Shown here in pieces: positions 59,096-64,000 of a stretch of 64,000 nucleotides of DNA. Source of the DNA: Azovibrio restrictus DSM 23866. GTDB lineage: Bacteria > Pseudomonadota > Gammaproteobacteria > Burkholderiales > Rhodocyclaceae. How positions within the stretch are numbered: the stretch's first letter is position 1; each line of letters opens with the position of its first letter. The notes beneath the pieces are model-generated. The model searched no databases. It had not been told where the DNA came from and saw nothing but the letters and a program-made list of their open reading frames with translations. The translations under genes were made by a program, and so were the position numbers. The stretch is from contig NZ_AUCH01000015.1 of NCBI RefSeq assembly GCF_000429665.1, positions 1 through 64,000 on the forward strand, written 5' to 3'.

Positions 59096-61084
59096 ATGTC
59101 CGGTCTCAATCCCCAGCAACGGGAAGCCATCCATTATCTCGACGGGCCCCTCCTGGTGCTGGCCGGCGCCGGCTCGGGCAAGACCCGGGTGATCACCCAG
59201 AAAATCGCCTATCTGGTGCAGGACTGCGGCTTCGAGCCGCGCAACATTGCCGCCATCACCTTCACCAACAAGGCCGCCAAGGAAATGCAGGAGCGGGTGG
59301 GCAAGCTGATTCCGACCCAGGCCGCCAAGCAGCTGCAGATTTCCACCTTCCACTCCCTGGGGGTGCGCATCCTGCGCGAGGAAGCCAAGGTCCTGGGTTA
59401 CAAGCCCCGCTTTTCCATCTTCGATTCGGCCGACTGCGCCGGCATCATCGCCGACCTGGCCAACAGCGTGGACAAGGGGACCCTACGCAATCTCCAGGCC
59501 ATCATTTCCAACTGGAAGAATGCCCTGGTGCATCCGGAAACCGCCCAGGGCCTGGCGGCCAGCGAGACGGAAAAGCTCGCCGCCCAGGTCTACCTCTCCT
59601 ACGAGGCCACCCTGAAGGCCTACCAGGCCGTGGATTTCGACGACCTGATCCTGCTGCCGGTGCAGCTCTTCGAGGAGCATCAGGAAGTGCGCGACAAATG
59701 GCAGAACCGGCTGCGCTACCTGCTGGTGGATGAATATCAGGACACCAACGCCTGCCAGTACACCCTGCTGAAGCTGCTCACCGGGCCGCGCCAGCAATTC
59801 ACTGCCGTGGGCGACGACGACCAGAGTATCTACGGCTGGCGCGGTGCCGACATCGAGAACCTGCGTAAGCTGCCGCAGGAATTCCCCCGCTTGAAGGTCA
59901 TCAAGCTGGAGCAGAACTACCGCTCCACGGTGCGCATCCTCAAGGCCGCCAACAACGTCATCGCCCACAACGAGAACCTGTTCGACAAGAAGCTCTGGTC
60001 CGACCTGGGGCACGGGGAGCAGATCACGGTCACCGTGTGCACGGACAACGAGCGGGAGGCGGAAAGTGTCGCCATCCGCATGCAGGCCCACAAGTTCGAG
60101 AACCGGGGCAAGTGGTCCGACTACGCCATCCTCTACCGCTCCAACCACCTGGCCCGGATGTTCGAGCAGCAACTGCGGAACCAGCGCATTCCCTACCTGC
60201 TTTCCGGCGGCCAGTCCTTCTTCGACAAGGCCGAGATCAAGGACCTGATCGCCTACCTGCGCCTGTTTGCCAACCTGGAGGACGATCCGGCCTTCATCCG
60301 TGCCGCCACCACGCCGAAGCGGGGCATCGGCGCCGGCACCCTGCAGGCCCTGGGCACCTATGCTGGCGAGCGGCACATCTCCCTCTTCGACGCCGCCTTC
60401 GAGGAAGGCTTCGCCCAGCGGGTCCAGGCCCGGCAGCTGGAGCCCTTGCTGGAATTCTGCAACTTCATCGCCCGCATGCAGACCCGGGCCGAGGCGGAGC
60501 CGGCCCAGCGGGTGCTGCCCGACCTGCTCACCGCCATCGATTACGAAGCCTTCCTGTTCGACCACGAGGAAGCCAGGGCTGCCGAAAGCAAGTGGGCCAA
60601 CGTCTGCGAATTCACCAACTGGCTGTGCCGGAAGGGGGAGCAGGACGAGAAGACCCTGGTGGACCTGACCCAGACCATCGCCCTCATCAACATGCTCGAC
60701 AAGCAGGAAGAGGAGTTCGACGGGGTCCAGCTCTCCACCCTGCACGCGGCCAAGGGCCTGGAATACAAGCACGTGTTCCTGGTGGGAGTGGAGGAGGGCA
60801 TCCTGCCGCACCGGGAGTCGGTGGAAACCGGCAAGGTGGAGGAGGAGCGGCGCCTGATGTACGTGGGCATCACCCGGGCCCGCCAGAGCCTGCATCTTTC
60901 CTACTGTGAGCGCAGGAAGCAGAATCGTGAGTGGATCACCTGCGAACCATCGCGTTTCATCACCGAAATGGGCAAGGACGATGTGCGCTTTGCCGGGGGC
61001 AAGGCCCAGGCCCCGGCGGACAAGGCCACCGGTTCGGCCCGCCTGGAAGCCATGAAAGCGATGCTCTCGGCGGGGCGCAAGTAG
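59096..61084 (+). CDS. rep: ATP-dependent DNA helicase Rep
   Basis: A 662-residue superfamily 1A helicase that unwinds DNA 3' to 5' and helps replication forks pass obstacles. Motif I is AGAGSGKT (about 23-30), motif Ia TFTNKAAKEM, motif II DEYQDTN, motif III GDDDQSIYGWRG, motif IV QNYRST, motif V LSTLHAAKGLEY and motif VI YVGITRAR. The start at 59096 (MSGLNPQQREAI) agrees with the Rep N-terminus; an in-frame ATG at 59045 would add 17 unrelated residues. A TAGAAT at 59041-59046 resembles a -10 element. Confidence 0.95.
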   Translation: MSGLNPQQREAIHYLDGPLLVLAGAGSGKTRVITQKIAYLVQDCGFEPRNIAAITFTNKAAKEMQERVGKLIPTQAAKQLQISTFHSLGVRILREEAKVLGYKPRFSIFDSADCAGIIADLANSVDKGTLRNLQAIISNWKNALVHPETAQGLAASETEKLAAQVYLSYEATLKAYQAVDFDDLILLPVQLFEEHQEVRDKWQNRLRYLLVDEYQDTNACQYTLLKLLTGPRQQFTAVGDDDQSIYGWRGADIENLRKLPQEFPRLKVIKLEQNYRSTVRILKAANNVIAHNENLFDKKLWSDLGHGEQITVTVCTDNEREAESVAIRMQAHKFENRGKWSDYAILYRSNHLARMFEQQLRNQRIPYLLSGGQSFFDKAEIKDLIAYLRLFANLEDDPAFIRAATTPKRGIGAGTLQALGTYAGERHISLFDAAFEEGFAQRVQARQLEPLLEFCNFIARMQTRAEAEPAQRVLPDLLTAIDYEAFLFDHEEARAAESKWANVCEFTNWLCRKGEQDEKTLVDLTQTIALINMLDKQEEEFDGVQLSTLHAAKGLEYKHVFLVGVEEGILPHRESVETGKVEEERRLMYVGITRARQSLHLSYCERRKQNREWITCEPSRFITEMGKDDVRFAGGKAQAPADKATGSARLEAMKAMLSAGRK

Positions 61085-61100
61085 CCAGCTCCTGCCGCCC

Positions 61101-61139
61101 GGGGTGAGCGCGGGGTGAGCGCTTGTGAGTGCGCGCTCA
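61101..61139. promoter_or_regulatory. Tandem 11-bp repeats before a PhoB-type regulator gene
   Basis: GGGGTGAGCGC occurs twice without a gap (61101-61111 and 61112-61122). A third TGAG lies at 61126-61129, and its inverse CTCA at 61136-61139. Direct repeats spaced by one helical turn are how OmpR/PhoB-family regulators bind, and the next gene codes for one, so this may be its own operator. Confidence 0.55.
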
Positions 61140-61187
61140 GCGGGGGCTTCCGACAATGGGGGCTGATTCACTGAAGTGAGGTAGTTC

Positions 61188-61898
61188 ATGGCAAGCAGCG
61201 CCCTCTTGATTCCTGATCCCGCGCCCACCCTGGCCGTGGTCGTCCAGGACCAGCGACAGCGGGAAACCCTCCTCGACCAGTTGCGTTCCCGGGGGCTGGC
61301 CGCCTGGGGGGCCGACGGGGAGCTTTCCTTTTACCGGGAGCTGGCCGTGCGCCAGGCGGATCTGGTCCTTCTCGACCTGGATCTGCCCGAAGCCTGCGGC
61401 CCGGCCCTGTTGCGGCACCTGGCCCCGGCCGGCCGTCAGGTGCTGATGGCCATGGTGGAACCGGGACGGGAAAGCCAGGCCCGGGAAGCCGGCGCCCAGG
61501 GTTGTGTGCCCAAGCCGGTGAACTTCCAGCAGCTCCTTTACGGTATCGCCATGCTCTGGGAGAACCGCTGCCAGCAGGCGGTGCGCCCGGGGGGCTGGTG
61601 GCTGGACCCGGAAGGGCCGCGCCTGGTGGCGCCGGACGGCAAGGGCATGCACCTGACCACCACCGAGCAGCGGCTGATGGGCGGGCTCATGGCCTGTTAC
61701 GGCCAGACCCTGTCCAAGGAGCAGCTGGTGACCCTGTTGTGGGGCAAGTACAGCGATCGGGATTACCACGGGGTGGAGGTGCTGCTCTCACGCCTGCGGC
61801 GCAAGGCCCTGAAGGAGCTGGGTCAGCCCCTGCCGGTGCGGGCGGTGCAGGCCGTGGGGTTGGTGTTTTCCGGGCAGGTGACGCCCAATGTGCCTTGA
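61188..61898 (+). CDS. OmpR/PhoB-family regulator with a degenerate receiver
   Basis: A 236-residue regulator. The receiver half (about 14-125) keeps the phospho-acceptor-like Asp in VLLDLDLPEACG and the Lys in GCVPKPVNFQQ, but the N-terminal acidic pair is reduced to VVVQDQ, so metal-dependent phosphorylation may be weak. The C-terminal winged helix (about 140-232) is of Trans_reg_C type (TEQRLMGGLMACYGQTLSKEQL is reduced here to its MGGLMACYGQTLSKEQ core). No sensor kinase is next to it. Tandem repeats upstream may be its own binding sites. Confidence 0.85.
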   Translation: MASSALLIPDPAPTLAVVVQDQRQRETLLDQLRSRGLAAWGADGELSFYRELAVRQADLVLLDLDLPEACGPALLRHLAPAGRQVLMAMVEPGRESQAREAGAQGCVPKPVNFQQLLYGIAMLWENRCQQAVRPGGWWLDPEGPRLVAPDGKGMHLTTTEQRLMGGLMACYGQTLSKEQLVTLLWGKYSDRDYHGVEVLLSRLRRKALKELGQPLPVRAVQAVGLVFSGQVTPNVP

Positions 61899-61972
61899 GG
61901 AGAGGGGCCGTGAGTGACCCGGGGGGCCGCGGCCGGGAGAATTCCGGCTCTGTCCGAGCCGGAGTTTCCATC

Positions 61973-62161
61973 ATGTCCCATCCCATCTGCCCAACCGCCC
62001 TGGCCGGGCGCCTGCCCTTGAACGGGCTGGAACAGCTGCCCCAGGGGCTTTACCTGCGTGGCGACGGCATCCTGGCCGTCCAGTGGCTGCTGGAGGGCAG
62101 CCCGGAAGGGGACACCGTTGCCGGCGCCCCCGCCCTGCTTCAGGCCGCCAGGGCTTCCTGA
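61973..62161 (+). CDS. Possible small protein of 62 residues
   Basis: An ATG at 61973 with a GGAG site opens a frame beginning MSHPICPTALAGRLPLNG and ending LLQAARAS. The ribosome binding site is partly inside an 8-bp hairpin (TCCGGCTC/GAGCCGGA, 61943-61963). The end overlaps the convergent dynamin-like gene by 22 bases. No family was recognised. Chance in GC-rich DNA is possible. Confidence 0.35.
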   Translation: MSHPICPTALAGRLPLNGLEQLPQGLYLRGDGILAVQWLLEGSPEGDTVAGAPALLQAARAS

Positions 62162-64000
62162 GCTTCCCGGGGCAGCAGCAGCTGGCGCAGTATGCCGGTG
62201 ATCTGCTCCAGGGTCTGGATCTGCTGCAGCAGCTCCTGCTCCACCCCTTCCAGTTCGCTGATCCGGTCTTCCAGGGTGTCGGTGGCCTGATGGATGCGCT
62301 TGATGCTTTCCAGGCGCCGCTTCAGGTGGATCTGGTGTTCGCGCACCTGGGTTTCCATGGGGGCCATGATGGCCTTGAGCCAGTTTTCCGCATCCCGGTT
62401 GGCCCGTTCGAAGGCCTTTCTGACCTGCAGGGCCACTTCCTCGAAGAACTTGTGGGTGATGTTCTTCTTCTCGTGGGTGAGCAGGTTGATGGTGGTGTTC
62501 AGGTGGGTGTCGCACCAGTTCTGCAGCCGGTTCAGCTCCTTCTCGTAGCGCATCAGGGAGAAGGCGGCGGGGGCCGGCAGCTTCAGGCCGTATTCCACGG
62601 TGAGGCGCTTGTAGACCGCCTCCATCATGCTGCGGATTTCCTCCACCTCGACCCGGGACTTTTCCAGGTTGCCCCGGGTGATGGCGAAGAAGCCCTTCAT
62701 GGCGTCCGAAAGGCTCTTGGAGAAGGTGGCCTCAAGCATGGTTTCCCGGGTGTCGTGGGTGAGGGTGCGCAGGGCATCCAGGCCCAGGTGGCCGAACAGC
62801 TTGTTGGTCAGGGAGGAGAACACGCTGCGCACGGCATAGTAGTGCTGCAGCCCGGCCTCGAATTCCTCCTTCTCGGCCCGCACCTTGCCCATCATGTACT
62901 CCACCACGCCCTTGTTCTTGCCGCGCAGCTCGGTGAGCTCGGAGAGCTGTTCGCGCAGACCGGCGAGCCGGGATTCCAGCAGGCCCCGGGCGCGCAGGTG
63001 GATGTCGTTGAACTCCCCTTCGGTGTTGTCGCGCACGATGTCCTGCTTGGCCGGGATCAGTTCCTGGGACAGGGCGGTTTCCAGTTCCGGCAGGCGGCTC
63101 CGGGCCAGTAGCTCGTCGTCGCCGTTGATCTTGGCCACCAGGCCCTTCTGGGCCGAGACCGGGAACACCTGGCTTTCGTCCAGGCCCAGGATGCCGGCGC
63201 AGGAACTCACCTGCTTGTCGATTTCCGCCTCGATCTCGGCGTCGCTCTTCAACTCGTCCCAGAGGCCGTCGATCTTGTTCAGGACCACCAGGCGACCCCG
63301 CTTGCCGTTGCTGGTGCCGATGTGTTCCTGCCAGATGGAGAGGTCAGACTGGGTCACCCCGGTGTCGGCGGCCAGGATGAACAGCACCGCATGGGCGTTG
63401 GGCAGCAGGGACAGGGTCAGTTCGGGTTCGGTACCGATGGCGTTCAGGCCCGGGGTGTCCAGGATCACCAGCCCCTGCTTCAGGAGCGGATGGGGGAAAT
63501 TGATGATGGCGTGGCGCCAGCGGGGAATCTCCACCAGCCCGTCCTCGCCCGCGTGGAACAGGTCGGCCTCGCTGCTGCCCACGGCAAACCCCATGTCCCG
63601 GGCCACTTCCGGCCGTACCCGGGTGACTTCGCTGACCTGGCGCAGGGCGGCCTGCATGGCGTCCGCTGAGGCGATGTCCAGGGTCACGGTTTCCCATTCC
63701 TCGGGGAAGCGCTTGTACTCGCTGATGCTGGTGCTGTTGCTGCGGGTCTCGATGGGCAAGAGCTCGATGCAGGGGGGCTTGTCGGCGGTGTACATCAGCT
63801 CCGTCGGGCACATGGTGGTGCGGCCGGCGGAGGAGGGCAGCATGCGGTTGCCGTATTCGGCAAAGAAAATGCCATTGATGAGTTCCGACTTGCCCCGGGA
63901 GAACTCGGCCACGAAGGCCACGTTCAGGCGGTCTTCCTTGAGCCGCTCAAGCAGCTGGTTGAGGCGCAGTTCCGACTGGGCGTCGCCCAGTTCCTGGTCG
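62140..64000 (-). CDS. Dynamin-like GTPase (5' end beyond the window)
   Basis: A dynamin-superfamily protein read from the right edge to 62140, at least 619 residues. The GTPase motifs are G1 FVAEFSRGKSELING, with Gly-Lys-Ser, G3 LDTPGLNAIG and G4 LNKIDG. Long helical stretches follow (RARGLLESRLAGLREQL reduced to the region 290-560), as in bacterial dynamin-like proteins that remodel membranes. An in-frame ATG at 63921 lies within the P-loop and is not the start. The reading frame is open to base 64000. Confidence 0.88.
   Translation of the reverse strand, partial: DQELGDAQSELRLNQLLERLKEDRLNVAFVAEFSRGKSELINGIFFAEYGNRMLPSSAGRTTMCPTELMYTADKPPCIELLPIETRSNSTSISEYKRFPEEWETVTLDIASADAMQAALRQVSEVTRVRPEVARDMGFAVGSSEADLFHAGEDGLVEIPRWRHAIINFPHPLLKQGLVILDTPGLNAIGTEPELTLSLLPNAHAVLFILAADTGVTQSDLSIWQEHIGTSNGKRGRLVVLNKIDGLWDELKSDAEIEAEIDKQVSSCAGILGLDESQVFPVSAQKGLVAKINGDDELLARSRLPELETALSQELIPAKQDIVRDNTEGEFNDIHLRARGLLESRLAGLREQLSELTELRGKNKGVVEYMMGKVRAEKEEFEAGLQHYYAVRSVFSSLTNKLFGHLGLDALRTLTHDTRETMLEATFSKSLSDAMKGFFAITRGNLEKSRVEVEEIRSMMEAVYKRLTVEYGLKLPAPAAFSLMRYEKELNRLQNWCDTHLNTTINLLTHEKKNITHKFFEEVALQVRKAFERANRDAENWLKAIMAPMETQVREHQIHLKRRLESIKRIHQATDTLEDRISELEGVEQELLQQIQTLEQITGILRQLLLPREAQEALAA

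Overview
The window looks like chromosome of a GC-rich betaproteobacterium, probably of the Rhodocyclaceae (Azospira/Dechloromonas type). This rests on base composition, gene content (sucCD, type IV pilin, an anaerobic-type cobalamin operon with cbiD/cbiG/cbiX, several cyclic-nucleotide signalling proteins) and the look of the proteins. No rRNA or tRNA was seen, so the placement is an inference. Both ends cut through genes: a chemoreceptor at the left edge and a dynamin-like GTPase at the right edge.

Layout. 1-5159 (minus): a chemosensory operon (CheY-type receiver, chemoreceptor-like protein, STAS protein, CheA-type kinase, membrane chemoreceptor). The CheA carries two 24-residue motifs like the c-di-GMP-binding MshEN motif. 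5545-7610 (plus): sucC-sucD, closed by a strong terminator. 7796-20736 (plus): a tightly packed signalling operon with a CheW fold apparently split by a CZB zinc-binding domain, a CHASE2 Ser/Thr kinase, a PP2C phosphatase, an FHA protein, a CHASE2 adenylate cyclase, a class II cAMP phosphodiesterase-like hydrolase, a cNMP-binding/rhodanese protein, a GAF-GspE/PilB ATPase and a GAF-HD-GYP c-di-GMP phosphodiesterase. The ATPase and an adjoining pilin gene suggest that the output is a pilus or secretion machine, but this is an inference.

20883-35255: a surface-glycan and pilin region. Two related type IV pilins flank a GT-C-like membrane protein, followed by a DPM1-like glycosyltransferase, a newly noted 52-codon gene, a sulfatase-fold membrane enzyme, a flippase, methyltransferases, glycosyltransferases and galE. 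Parts are visibly AT-richer than the flanks, so this is probably a mosaic accessory locus. 35312-39493 (minus): diguanylate cyclase, YfiR-like protein and TonB-dependent receptor with overlapping genes. 39692-45337: LprI-like and small membrane proteins, dtd, a DUF554 transporter-like gene with a divergent LysR regulator and an operator-like dyad, an M48 protease, and a J-domain-like/DUF898 fusion.

45495-57855 (plus): a cobalamin riboswitch followed by cobalt import (cbiMNQO) and corrin-ring synthesis (cobM, cbiX, cobH, cbiD, cobL, cobI, cbiG, cobE, cobJ, a 2Fe-2S ferredoxin, cobA). The two halves of cbiG are separated by a 340-base gap containing a hairpin-rich repeat. Precorrin-6A reductase and the amidation and late genes are not in the window. 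57939-64000: a DUF4197 protein, a small protein whose ribosome binding site sits in a perfect 12-bp hairpin, Rep helicase, a PhoB-type regulator behind tandem 11-bp repeats, a possible 62-codon gene and the dynamin-like GTPase.
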